From Syncephalis fuscata (Eukaryota > Zoopagomycota > Zoopagomycetes > Zoopagales > Piptocephalidaceae): DNA of 64,000 nucleotides. This document shows, piece after piece, positions 22,317-34,757 of this stretch (position 1 is the stretch's first letter; every line of letters begins with the position of its first letter). Made by a program: the position numbers and the translations under genes. The stretch is taken from NCBI GenBank assembly GCA_025786725.1, contig JAHLTZ010000013.1, forward strand, positions 434,001 through 498,000. The letters are read 5' to 3'. The notes under the pieces are model-generated. The model did not search any database and had not been told where the DNA came from. It worked only from the letters and a program-made list of their open reading frames with translations.

Positions 22317-24419
22317 ATGGCTTCAAGTGGCAACAACTTTCACGATGTTGATCGTTTGGCGATCAATACTATTCGTACGCTAGCGATCGATATGGTACAA
22401 GCGGCCAACAGTGGTCATCCTGGCGCTCCAATGGGCTGTGCTCCAATGGCCCACGTATTGTTCTCGCGTCATTTGCGCTGCAATCCAAAAAACTCGTTGT
22501 GGTTTAACCGCGATCGCTTCGTTCTATCCAACGGCCACGGTTGTGCACTTCAATACGTGCTGCTGCACCTACTCGGCTACAAGCTTAGCCTTGATGACTT
22601 GAAACAGTTCCGTCAGCTAGAGAGTAAAACACCTGGTCATCCGGAATCTGCTGACACCGACGGTATCGAGGTGACGACCGGTCCACTAGGACAAGGCTTC
22701 TCTAATGCCGTCGGCCTTGCTATTGCCGAAGCCAATTTGTCTGCTACGTTTAACCGCGATGGATTCCCTATCGTCGACAATTACACGTATACTATACTCG
22801 GCGATGGCTGCCTACAAGAAGGTGTCGCATCTGAGGCTGCTTCGCTAGCTGGCCATCTTAAACTAGGTCGTCTTATCGCGCTCTACGACGACAATCATAT
22901 TCAGATTGATGGTGACACAGCTCTAAGCTTCGACGAGGACGTTATTAAGCGATTCGAAGCCTATGGCTGGCATACACTTGTTGTTGCAGATGGCGACAAC
23001 GACCTTGACGCGATTGACCGTGCCATTGCCGAAGCCAAGCGTGTTACCGATAAGCCAACGCTCATTAAAATCCGCACGACCATTGGTTTGGTTCAGGAAA
23101 GGCTGGTACAGAAAAGGTTCATGGTGCGCCACTTGGCGATGCCGATATTGTCACGGTTAAAGAGGCATTTGGTTTTAATCCTGAACAAAAGTTTTTTGTT
23201 CCAGAGCAAGTAAGCGAGCTTTACGGCAAGATCTGTGCTGCAGGCGAACGACACGAAGCCGACTGGAACCAGTTGCTATCTAGCTATAAGACAAGCATGC
23301 GATGAGGTAAGTGAATGCTGTATACTGATGAATATATGCTAATTGCCAATATAGGCTAATGAATTGGCTCGCCGTATTGCAAAGAAGCTACCTGATAACT
23401 GGCGTCAACATTTGCCCACTTACACTCCATCAGATGCGGCCAATGCTACTCGTAAATTGTCAGAGACAGTCATTAATAAGATTGCCGACGTTTTGCCCGA
23501 ATTGATTGGTGGATCGGCCGATTTGACTCACTCCAACTTGACGATTTGGAAAACAGCCGTTGACTTCCAAGCTAAGGGCAGCTCTTTGGGCCGACCAGAT
23601 GGCCGTTACTTGCGCTTTGGTGTACGTGAACACGGTATGGCAGCCATTCTTAATGGTCTTAGTGCCTATGGTGCTATTGTACCATTTGGTGCTACCTTCC
23701 TTAACTTTATCAGCTACGCTCTTGGTGCTGTGCGTCTTAGTGCTCTTGCAAAAGAACGTGTTATTTATATTATGACCCACGACTCCATTGGCCTCGGTGA
23801 AGACGGTCCTACGCATCAGCCTATTGAAACGCTCGCTGGTCTACGTGCCATGCCTAATCTCAATGTTATCCGTCCAGCCGATGGTAATGAAGTGTCAGCT
23901 GCTTACGTGGCGGCCATTGAGTCGCTAGAAACACCAACAGTCATTTGTTTGACTCGTCAAAATATACGCCAACTTGATGGCTCATCCATTGAGAATGCTC
24001 TGCGTGGTGCCTACCGACTTGCTCACGGATCGGCTAAGCCACAAATCATTCTAGTTGGCACCGGTTCCGAGGTAGAGATTTGTGTCGATGCAGCCACTGA
24101 ACTCATTGCCGGAGGTATTGAGGCCCATGTTGTATCGATGCCTTGCTGGGAACTATTCGATAAACAGTCTGAAGACTACCGTCAATCGGTATTCCCAGCT
24201 GGTGTGCCAGTACTTAGTGTTGAGGCCCTCTCCACGGTTGGCTGGTCTCAATATGCTCATGCTCAATTGGGTATGCACACATTCGGTGCATCTGGCCCTT
24301 ACAAACAAGTATACGAGCATTTTGGTCTAACTGCAAAGAATGTTGCAACCAAGGCCCGTGCCACCGTAGAATTCTACAAGTCAGAACCAGTTACTAATCT
24401 TGTAAAAAAGCCATTCTAA
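22317..24419 (+). CDS. Transketolase
   Basis: Start ATG 22317 ([15 protein letters not shown]); one 48-bp intron at 23307-23354; about 685 residues, the usual fungal length. It is the thiamine-diphosphate enzyme of the non-oxidative pentose phosphate pathway. It moves two-carbon units from ketoses such as xylulose-5-phosphate to aldoses. Visible motifs are [10 protein letters not shown] and [10 protein letters not shown] (active-site His residues), [14 protein letters not shown], the cofactor motif [13 protein letters not shown]...YDDNH, and [16 protein letters not shown] with the catalytic Glu. Two frame breaks occur. One lies at 23087-23089 (one T missing; restores [16 protein letters not shown]). 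The other lies just before the intron at about 23292-23302, where the YK-T-KHADEANELARR reading needs added bases. All catalytic motifs are intact, so consensus errors are more likely than loss of this essential enzyme. Confidence 0.96.
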
Positions 24420-24596
24420 TCAATGGTAATTACAACATTAATTACGTATCAAATGTGGTTTAATTTTAATGATAATAAGAATAAACTACTAACAGGATAC
24501 AATTTATATTACTATTATTATAACTAATACTAACTAATGTGTTTATATGGTAAATATATCTGACACTGTTTCAATGTTTACTTAAAATTTAGATAA

Positions 24597-27500
24597 TTAA
24601 CTCGGCTGTACATCAAACTCTAATTCTCCATTCAAATGCACAATATTTGTACGAATATCTTCCACATGACACGCAAGTGTATAACGACCACAGCGTAAAA
24701 AGTAGACAGGCAATTTGTACTCGTAGTATTCATTCGGTTGGATCTAATAAACAATATAAATAAAATATTAAAATTATTGGTATATCACTTACTTCAGGAA
24801 GAATACATTGAAGTTGGCCACTCCATAATACGTGTTGTGTAAGATGCTGCTCCTTTTGTCCATTACAATAATCCAGTGATGGTTGAGCACGGAAGAATAG
24901 TTTGCTAGGCAAATCTACCACACGTATTAATATTACTATCATCAAGTGCTACATAGCCATTACCATTATTATTAGTCAATCTAATGACAAGTGTAAAGAA
25001 TTGATCGACTTGACAAATAAATCGACCATCAGCTGAATCGATCACTTTATCGCCCAAGGTTAATGACGATTTAAATACAATATCGTCACTTTTTAGCACA
25101 TCAAGCATTGGTTCAGTTAATCGAATGGCCCTCAAATCAAACCTGCCCTCTTTACCAGGTGACTGTATTATGTCATCAATTAGTGTTAGTGTTAACATTG
25201 CCACCATGTCTATTACTTACACAGGTCCAATTTGCGGTTATTCGCTGTAGCATATGTTCTTTGTACCAAAACAGTTGTCGTGTTAATTGTTCTTCTTTCA
25301 TACTGGGCTTTGGTCCTTTGTCAACAACAAATTGCTTATTTACTAAAGGAATCGGCTGTTCTGCCTCTGTCTTCAATCCAAGTCGTTCAACAGGCAATAG
25401 AATTCTAATACAATAAATACATGTATCCATTAGCCAATAGGCCAACTATAGTAACCAATATAGTCTAATTACCTTTTTGCCGATCCTGGCTGAAGTGTCA
25501 CTGAAGTAAGTGCAATAACCTTATCGCTATCTATTTTATTACTAATCATATTGATATCTGTCATATTAATTATTGCTGCCTCTTCTCCTTCTTCATCTCT
25601 ATTTAATGTCGACAGTTCTTTCGATACCAATGAAAACTGTAAATGAAATGGTGTTGACCATATATTACGTATATCAAGTGTAAGTAGACACCATTGATCA
25701 CGTCGATCCTCAATCACTTGATTGATCATGCCCATAGCATCTGTATTGCTTAATGGTATGTCCCGTTGATTTACCGCCAGTACATCAGCATTTAACAATT
25801 CAAGCGTACGTCTAACTGTTAACAGTACTGGAATTGATAACTGGCGAGTATAAACAATATTGGCCGTTGTATCTGTTGTATTTGACAATAGTTCATGGCC
25901 ATAGTCAACTTGAATAGTGCCACCCGTACTATGAATATCGTATTAATCACTATAGAATACTGGTGTCACTATTAATTAACTACCTATTTCTTTTGCCATA
26001 GAGTCCAATTCTAAGATCAAATGTATGGCCTGGTTCAATAGTAACCTTTGTCTCACTCTCTCCGGTCTATCGGTTAATGGCCATTGAAAAGCGTGTGTAT
26101 AGGCAAGGAATCTATCCTGTTCATATGTATCCTCCTTTGATGGCCGTAACTGATGATTGCTAGTGGGTGGCGGTGTTGGATTCTCAGCAAATGTTGGCAG
26201 TACAAAATTGACAACTTCTCGTCCAATATTCTCAAGTGTAATAGTCATGGTCGTGCTTAGCATTAATACTGTATTAGTTTATATTATTTTACAGCAAATA
26301 TAAACTTACGCTTCGCCTTCACATAACATAACTGCGCCATGATTCAATGTTGTGTTTTTAACACGAACTAGTGGCATTTGTTGAATTACTTGTACCTCAA
26401 TTGAACTAGCCATACCAGCTGGAGCTGTAGCAGTGGCTGTTGTGGTCGCTGGTGATAGTGGCTCATTATCTGCTGGTGCTGTTTTACTATCAAGCTGGTT
26501 ATTGATTGACATGCCAAATGCTTCCAGACCACTAATAATCAATAGTGTCAGTATCAATAGCCAGACTGATTAACAAATCCATACCTTCGTTTAGGCCGTT
26601 GTTGAAAGGCCAATTCGTTTTGCGTCTTTCAATCATTTGAGCATTATTGCCCCCTCCACTGCCTCCACCTGCACTGTCATCGTTATCGTTTTCATCAAGA
26701 CTTGGTCGAATGTAGAACTCTTGTCGAATACCGCCAAATACTACAACTGAACAACCAATAATAGACAATTGACCAGCCTCTTTAGGTGTGCCAGATAATC
26801 GAAGTGTTAATGGTGCACCAGCTGGTATAAGTGCTACAGCTGGTTCTGATTCAAATGCCAATCCCTTTGTACTATTATTACAACAATTAATATACAATCA
26901 ATACACAGTATATATATATATATTAGCTTACACAAGACGGATTTCTTGTAGTTCAAGATCAAATGCAAATGGATTCCATAAAGTTACCATAGTATAGACG
27001 GGCTCATCAACCACCCATATAATCTAATTATATATTCATCTGTATTAGTTAAACAATCATATCAATATGATGGTGTCCTACTTTACTAGTATCTTCATTG
27101 GACTTCTTGGCAAATGGATTGTAGATAAACGGATCTGTACCTGCTTGTGTACCGCCATCTGTTCGACGTTTTCTTAGATGTGGTCTTCGATGGTCAAGCG
27201 GCCTAATCGCTATCATTATCAACTGATAAATATTAAGCGGTAAGCTAACTTACTTGCACGCCTCTAAATGACGTAGAAATCCATTGTGCCAAAATGCATT
27301 GTAAAATGCCTTACGTGCACCACTATTAATGGCTGCAATAACCATTCGGTGCATAGAAGAAGCAACACGGGCCTGGTCATCTCTGTGTAGATAGTCACGT
27401 CTTCTACGTAATAGCTGTGTTGTATAATGCACCATTCGATCATAGTCTATGTAATGTATATTTGTTTAATTATCTGTTTATTTATTCTAATATGGATATG

Positions 27501-29710
27501 TGTATATCGACTTACCTCGAATGGCTTCACATACTCGAATGCATTCACGTAATACATCAACTTGTAGTATAGCCCATCCAAATGTATGGTTTAAGTCTAT
27601 TTGTTCTTCTTCATAGCATATTTGTGTGCCAGTTACTCCAGGTACATAATCTATATTTGAATAGCATTTGAGTTAATTAAATGCATCTGTTAACCAATAG
27701 ACTTGTATACCTTCAATGCCATATGCAGGACATACTCGGTTCAGACAGCCAATTAGTTGTTGCGTTACATCCTGTCGTGATACATCATTCTGCGCAATGG
27801 CTCGATGTAGTAGAGGAAACAAAAGTGTTGTTACACGTCGAAGCCAAAATGCACGTTTACGATGCGCGCCAATATCGCTAAGTAACTCGGCAGCAATAGT
27901 AGCAAATGAAATCTAAAAAGTATTAGATATTGTATATTGTATATTGTGCATCGCCATCATATATTGTATATTAGCTTACTTTGTCTCCTACAGCTAATAT
28001 GTCTCCGGCATAGTTCCAGGCTCTGGCAATCCATATTGATGCCTCTTCCGTACGCCATCGTCGTCCTGTTTCATTAGTAATTGAAAATCGGGCCATTTTT
28101 AAACATGCTTCAATATATACAACAGGCCACACTTGAGCTCTTTCATACATAAGAGCAATCTCTCGATATCGAGATGGAATATCTGCCAAGAATTTACGTA
28201 ATGTATCTGTAGATGTAATAATCATTGGCGCAGATGGATCAAATGTAAATCCATAAGAGGTTGAAGTGACACTGTTTAGTGAAGGCAGTGGCTAATTGAT
28301 AGTGATGTGTCGTATTTTAGTACTGTTTTGTAACTATGACACTGCTATATATTCAATATAGCTGTTACTTACCCCTACATCCGGTGCATCAGTTAAAGAG
28401 AGCAGACCAATGGCCGCACATAATCCTTCTGTGGCAGTTGCTTGCCATAAATAATCACCACCACTACGAGCTTGATCAATTGATGATATATAACTATAGT
28501 GGTTAAAGTGGTAAAATGGTTATTTAATAAATAAAATAAATAAACTACACTTACGCTATAACTGCCTCGGGTAATCGACCCGATAACACTAACAAATCTC
28601 CAATTAATTTCTGTGCACGACCTGGAGTGCGTTTACGTGCTTTGGCTTCATTTGAAGCAGTATTACTGATATTAAAGTTGTTATTGCCGCTATTATTGTT
28701 GCTATTATTACTATTGGCGGCTACACCAGTCATAGCACCTCCCGGAGAGGCTGATCGGAAATACGATGACATTGGCTGTGGCTGTGGTTGGGCATTAGTT
28801 GTCCCAGAAAATGAACCAGCGTATCCACTGCTATTACTGCCTGTACTATTGAGATTGGTACTACTGTTGTTATTCGGTGTAGTTGGTCGACCAATATCTG
28901 GTGTGCTAATAATAGTACGTCGTTCAATGGCTGCAATCTATTAGTTAATACCATTCAATTAATACTATTATCCTTGTTGACACAACTAAACTAGTTTATA
29001 TTTACCATTATATTAAATGCATCCAATAGTTGTTGTCCAAATTCTTGTATAAAGCTTTCAAGATATGTGTCAATCTCGCCTTGTCGTGGAATAATTGTGA
29101 CGCCGTCTAATTTACACGTACGTTGATCCTCTCGAGGCTCAAATGCAATGCAGCGCCGCACAACACTACGTGAAAACTAGTTGTGTATACCAGTTAGTTG
29201 GTGGCTATCCATTGTTTGCATTGCGTTATTTAGCCAGCTACCTACATCTTTGGTATTAGCCTGAAATTCCTTATGAAGTTGGTCAACGCTGGCAAAATCA
29301 GTGCAGCATGCCACGCCAACCACCTAATACGTATATCAAGTAAGTAACAGCTATATAGCAAACAATACAAAACTATTTACTATCGCGCTACTTACACCGA
29401 GTACTTGGCGATATGGCTGGAATTCGTCGAGGTATTCATGATCTTGTGGCGCCTCAGTAATAAAATTGAAGCGAAGTCTGCCCTCAGTCCAACGAGAACT
29501 GCTTGTAATGGACGACGACGACGTAATAGCACCCGATTTCAAATCGGCAACCCGAACTGCATTATGAACAGCTAACTGGCGAGCATACTTTTGAAACGAG
29601 CTTATATGTGCCAGTGTTGACTGTCCTGGTAGGATGGGTACAAGCAGAACCCGTACGCGTGCTTGGTCTAGCAGACCCGTGGTAAGTTGCGGCTGCACGG
29701 GCACAGTCAT
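24597..29710 (-). CDS. TRS120: TRAPP II complex subunit TRAPPC9/Trs120
   Basis: Start ATG 29710 (MTVPVQPQLTTGLLDQARVRVLLVPI); stop at 24597; about 15 short introns with ACTTAC (minus GTAAGT) donors. The protein is a subunit of TRAPP II, the tethering complex that activates Ypt31/Rab11-type GTPases at the late Golgi. N-terminal motifs include FQPYRQVLGV. The middle is a helical solenoid, with Ser/Asn/Gly-rich inserts near 28750. The C-terminal third is a series of beta-sandwich domains, with RILLPVERL and VRVKNTTLNHGAVML. A probable frame break lies near 26545, where the frame must shift between NEGMDLLIS and the following SGLEAFGMS segment. It is convergent with transketolase (177 bp apart). 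Not every exon junction was resolved. Confidence 0.85.
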
Positions 29711-30199
29711 CACTTCTGTACGCTAATAGTCAAATACTACAGTCGCCAGAATTGCCGTCGATAACTAGCGTATGCGAAAAGAGTGAAGCGCCTACGTATA
29801 GCTGGCAATAAATGAAGAAAGCAGAAATGATGACGATTGAAATATAGATGAATAAACGCAATAAAACTGAGTAGAATCGATATTTAATTGTCATAATACT
29901 AAATATTTATTTGCTTCAATATGAACACAATACAATACATTTGGTAAATAAAACAGTAATTTTATTACTTTCAAATATCAAACTAAATTACTATGATATA
30001 ACACCTATTATAAATATGAAATAAATAGAAATTGATATTAAATTGAGTACACAATCTACGCTGAGCCATATCTCTAGCACTCATCACATCACAGCGTATT
30101 AGCTTTTGATAACAAAATTATTATAACTTTTATTTACATACACTACCAAACGAACGGTGGTAATCATATTAAAACATAACAAGTGCTGGTTGATTTATC
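29711..30199. other. TRAPPC9 upstream region and AT-rich DNA
   Basis: The first ~150 bp upstream of the TRAPPC9 start is less AT-rich and should hold its promoter. The remainder is AT-rich with no recognisable gene or repeat. Confidence 0.35.
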
Positions 30200-30990
30200 T
30201 ACTCTATTCCAAATGTATTGATCGAATAGCGAATAAATAAAGTTTGTATTTACTTCTATGTAGAAATATATGAATGAGTGAATGGGAGCGTGTATAAATA
30301 TTTATGGTCAAGTTATAGTATACATGACAACAAGATAAGCGAAATAAAGCGAGATTATACCGAATAAAGCTAATTACAAACAAGCAATAGTATTAAATAA
30401 AGTGTGTCCATTAGAACATATAACAATGTAAAACAAAACAAATAGACAATAAAGAGTGTATAAATGATGACATTGAAAGTGTAGTACATATGGCTTAACA
30501 AGTGAATGAACGAATGAGCCAAAATTTATGACGAATAGAGACGGTGATAAATGAACAGCGATTTTGAATAGATAGCAGTCAATATATGATGAAAACATAC
30601 AATATAATGAATATACAACTTCGTTGTATAAATAGCAGTACTGAAGCTATAGTGCAATGAGGGGAATGAGTAGAGTGTGTTGGTGTATATAATAAATAGA
30701 ATGTGTCTAGTATATCATAGAATGATGTATAGTAGCGTGGAATGGAATAGAAATGATACATATGAATATAGGATATATATGTACTGAATATGTGCATACT
30801 AAATAATGAATCTATGATGATAAGTATTTGATGATTGATGTCACTCACCACTCACCATCATGTTCAATAGATTTAATATTGTTAAATTTAGTGGCAGGCA
30901 AGTTCTGCTTTAAGCGGATAGGTCCTACAGACCGTTGCCTCACATCAGCAAAATATAAAGAATAAAGAATGTTATTAAATTTAGTCATTT
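30200..30990. mobile_element. Foldback-like repeat element, copy 3 (one clear end)
   Basis: The right end (about 30640-30990, minus) matches the family ends well: GGGGAATGAGTAGAGTGTG, then CTAGTATATCATAGAATGAT, ACTCACCACTCACCATCATG, and GTCATTTGACCACCAAG. The interior to the left (30240-30640) has the degenerate subrepeats. No clear left end was found, so it may be truncated. An insertion-like GC-richer patch (GCGGATAGGTCCTACAGACC) breaks the end near 30910-30945. Confidence 0.55.
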
Positions 30991-31449
30991 GACCACCAAG
31001 ATAGCAATAAATGTGATGATTTAATTTATTGCAATAATAATATAATAAAGCATGCAATTCAAGTGATTAAATGACGCATTACAGCTGTCACCAATTCTAT
31101 GGTCATTGTGTCTATACTCAGTCTTTATGTTCAAGTAGCTATCAAAATACTTTATAGTTTTTCTACAATAAACAATATATAACACTTAACACTTACTACA
31201 AAATGATTTAAATCTGTATTAATCTTATAATAGTAACATTTATTAATATTGTTATCGATATGTGCCGTAACAGTTTCGCTGACTGTACAGATAATTGACA
31301 CAAATAAATAATAAGCATTAAATAATAACTAAAATCAAAAGGATAAATATATATGTTTATTAAAAATAAAAATTATTAATTATTAGAGAAAATAAAATAA
31401 GAGAATTAAACTACAAAAATAAAAGATAAGGTTTGCTAGACTTGAAAAC

Positions 31450-31785
31450 TTGGTTTAACAAGTGGGCTTGAATTGCATCGTTGATGAACCAACATCAGGC
31501 TCAATTTCATTGTCGATTCCAATGCTCGATGTCACTAAAGCATTCATTGCATTTGTGCCGATAATAAGTCTCCGGGAGTTGTCTTTATATTGTATGGTCG
31601 CATGCACACCAGGATACAATGCGTCACTTGGTGGATGTAATGTCATTCTTGAACTTTTCCCAGTTAGAATCGTTCATGGTGTGCATCGACAGATGGAGTA
31701 CGCCCATATACTTCTAGACAATTGACTAGAATCGCGGCTGTACCCTCCATCAGTATAGCGCCTGTTAAAACTATTGCTGTTGAAT
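31450..31785 (-). pseudogene. Fragment of the zinc-finger gene family (copy of 35595-35905)
   Basis: On the minus strand, about 31770-31450 reads closely with the zinc-finger gene's internal region from AGAILMEGTTAILVNCLEVY to EPDVGSSTMQFKPTC. One base is missing near 31672 (GATTCTAAC versus GATTCCTAAC), which breaks the frame, and a TAA follows KPTC. Upstream homology stops at an acceptor-like TTTTAACAG. The rest of the gene is absent. It shows that the family has been copied at least once in this region. Confidence 0.75.
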
Positions 31786-32279
31786 AAAAAGAACAAAGAT
31801 GATTGAAACTTAATATTTAAAATGTGAAGAGCTCATAAGATACTATTTTATCGGCTAAAATGTAACAGCTTATTTATACTGGTCATAAATATTAGTAAAT
31901 CATCAATGAACTACAATTGTATCAGGTAACTAATAGATGTCAATCATTATCAGCATATCAGTCCTGTACAAGTATGACAGATGTGTCAAGACATTGATGT
32001 CTTTAGTTGTTCGTGTTTTGACCGATCATGCTACTGATTGCATAGCACTATATAGCTTTTACAGCCTGTAATTACGGCCATATTTGCATATTTGCCAATT
32101 GTGTCTAATTAAAAGCTTAAAGATTCTAACATTTTTTATTAAGTAAAATATGGCAATCATTTAAAATATTGTGTTTATTTAATATTATTACGCAATTTAT
32201 TTCTATAATAATTTATAATTAATTTATTATAATCTAAGCATTAAATGGCAGCAATTGCCAATATCTGTTTAATTGGATT
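31786..32279. other. AT-rich DNA without a recognisable gene
   Basis: No coding or RNA feature is recognised in this stretch. Confidence 0.35.
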
Positions 32280-33340
32280 AGACACTTAGTTTGTCAAAGG
32301 TAAATATGGGTGATGCGTTATGTCAGTCATCAAAGCAGCAAATCATAAATTTGTCATCATAATTATCCTGTATCCATATCGTCTATTCGTCCATAGTATT
32401 ATTTCTATATACCTATACTACTATATATTACCTTAGCATATATCAATCACTTCATATTACAGGTTAATATTTTTTAATGCTGGTTATACTAGTTATAAAT
32501 TTTGTTTCACTCATTGTGCCATATATACAATTACTTAATAATGTCATGTCCTTTATTGTATATTCATTTTAATGTATATCATTATATCGTATAACAAACA
32601 TTGACTTTTATTGCCATCTAATTTAACATATTGTTACCATTGCTTAAATTACTAGATTCAACGAAGTTCATTTTAAGCTTCGTTGTACTTAAATTAAGCT
32701 TTTCTCGTCAGGGTCCTTTGCCTGATCCTCCATTTTAATTGCCGACAGCATTGTAAATACTTAATGCTGCCGGCCAAACATTAAATAAATAACTTTTTTA
32801 CTTTCAATTACTTTTAGCTTATTTTCAGGTTTATACACTTGAGACTTCTGTTTAAATTACTGAATAAAGCTATTTATTGTTAACAAAAGGCGTTAAGCTA
32901 TTAAATTAATCATATTTATTAGTTTAAATAATTAACAAGTGAATAAGCTACCTTTATTGTTTTTTCTTTTATTTGGGGTGCTTAGCAAAGCTTACAAAAC
33001 CATAAAACTAATTTTGTAACAATATATTCAATTTAATTTTTTCATTTTGTTGTCATAAATACAGCAACTTCATCACTAACATTCATATAACTCCACCTAT
33101 TAGATTATAACAACTATACAAAGCATATATTCAAACAAATAAAATACCTCAAAGTTTATAAAGAATAAATTTAATTAGTATATGATAAAATACTATGTAT
33201 TAATATAAGCATATAAAGATAGTGATATATGTGAATAAAGTAGATGCGTGTACTGATAATGATGATAAACTGATAATTTAATAACTAATATTACTTATTG
33301 CACACGTTTATCTTCATTAGGATAAATGTTGTCATTTGCC
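32280..33340. mobile_element. Foldback-like repeat element, copy 4 (diverged)
   Basis: The left end (about 32290-32430: GGGTGATGCG, then GTCAGTCATCAAAG and ATTATCCTGTATCCATAT) and right end (about 33170-33330: TATGATAAAATACTATG, then GATAATGATGATAAACTG) resemble the family ends in inverted arrangement. They are much more diverged than in the other copies. Boundaries are approximate. Confidence 0.4.
32659..32775. other. Cluster of three hairpins
   Basis: Within 117 bp there are three inverted repeats: CAACGAAG/CTTCGTTG (32659-32685), TCAGG/CCTGA (32708-32725), and GCCGACAGCATT/AATGCTGCCGGC (32741-32774, one mismatch). They are GC-richer than their surroundings and lie inside the diverged element copy. 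They could be a structured RNA or element-internal hairpins. Confidence 0.55.
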
Positions 33341-34757
33341 TCTTAAATCATTCTAACATATTAGTAGGTTGTTGATAAAAGTAAATTGTATGATAACGTT
33401 AAATGGTGCTGTGATCAATTGATTTATAATAATTGCTTGATTATGTATTATTCATTTTTTAAAGGTCAGCTATTTAATAAATAAGCACGCAATTTATATA
33501 AAATGAATAATAAATAATAAGCAATAGTGAGTTTTTATAGTTAATGAGTGTCACAAGTTTGAGTAATAAACTGAATAACGTTTGCAACTAGAGCTGAATG
33601 ATATTAAATGCGATAATTAGAAATATCTACTGTATAATAAAATAATGCTGATATTTATATTAAAGTACAAATTGGATAATGAATAGTATTAATAATAAAA
33701 TAGGAGCACCGTTTTACTTCTTCCACCATGTGGCTATTTATTTCATATGGTAAGTTATATATTTCAAATAATAAATAATTTTAAATAATTTTAAATGTTA
33801 TAAAGTAAATTGTAACTAATTAAATATTTAAACATATTTAAACATTTATACGAAAGTAGGAAGTGGCTAATACTCGAAGCAAATTAAAGCACAGTAACAC
33901 AATGCGAAATAAATCATGTAATAATGTTAACAATTACAAACATAATTGATAAAAGCTGATATTACGTATAAAAATATTATATCTCACGTAGCAGTTTAAT
34001 AATTAAGCTTAACGAATGACAAAAAAATGTAAAGATGGAAGAAATATTGTATAGTAAATGCTGATTAAACATCAGGTAATATTTTTAACAATAAGTATTG
34101 CTATTAAATATAGTTAGCATTAATGTTAGTACTGTTTTATACTTTTAATGGATTACACATATAATTACAATATTACTTATTTGCTCACAATATTTGATCC
34201 AAATGATTCGTGGTAGCTCACGTAATAAAATAAATAAATTACGTGATGCATTGGCTTATTTATTAAAAACAAAATCACGTGATTCATTGGCATATTTATT
34301 AACTTCATAGTCAGGTGTTGTAATTACTGTAATAATTACCACATTTGTAACAGTACACAGCATGCTACATGATTAACACATTCATTTAACTTGATAAATA
34401 AATAAAAAAATCTATAGCATTTTTTTAAATAAAACAATCGACAATTATGTGAATATAGCTGTAATTAGACACCATAGCATTATAACAATTATAAGTAATT
34501 TCCTAATAAAACATGTCTTACTTGAGACCAGTTCTCGTCATACAGCACCATGCATTAATTCCTTTATTAAATATAAGGAATTACTAGCGCAATATTCAAT
34601 AAATTATTTGCTTTCTCTTATTCAAAATTTGCTGTGTTCAAATACTTTAAAAACATTTATTGTTTATCTTCCAAGCTACATCCACATCAACTCAAGCGAA
34701 ATCAATATACTATTTCAGTATAACGCCTATCTTTTTGTTTTATTTAAACATTTAAAT
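33341..34757. other. AT-rich DNA upstream of the zinc-finger gene
   Basis: Nothing is recognised. A short direct repeat is visible at about 34215-34305 (ATCACGTGATTCATTGGC and TTACGTGATGCATTGGC types). Confidence 0.35.
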
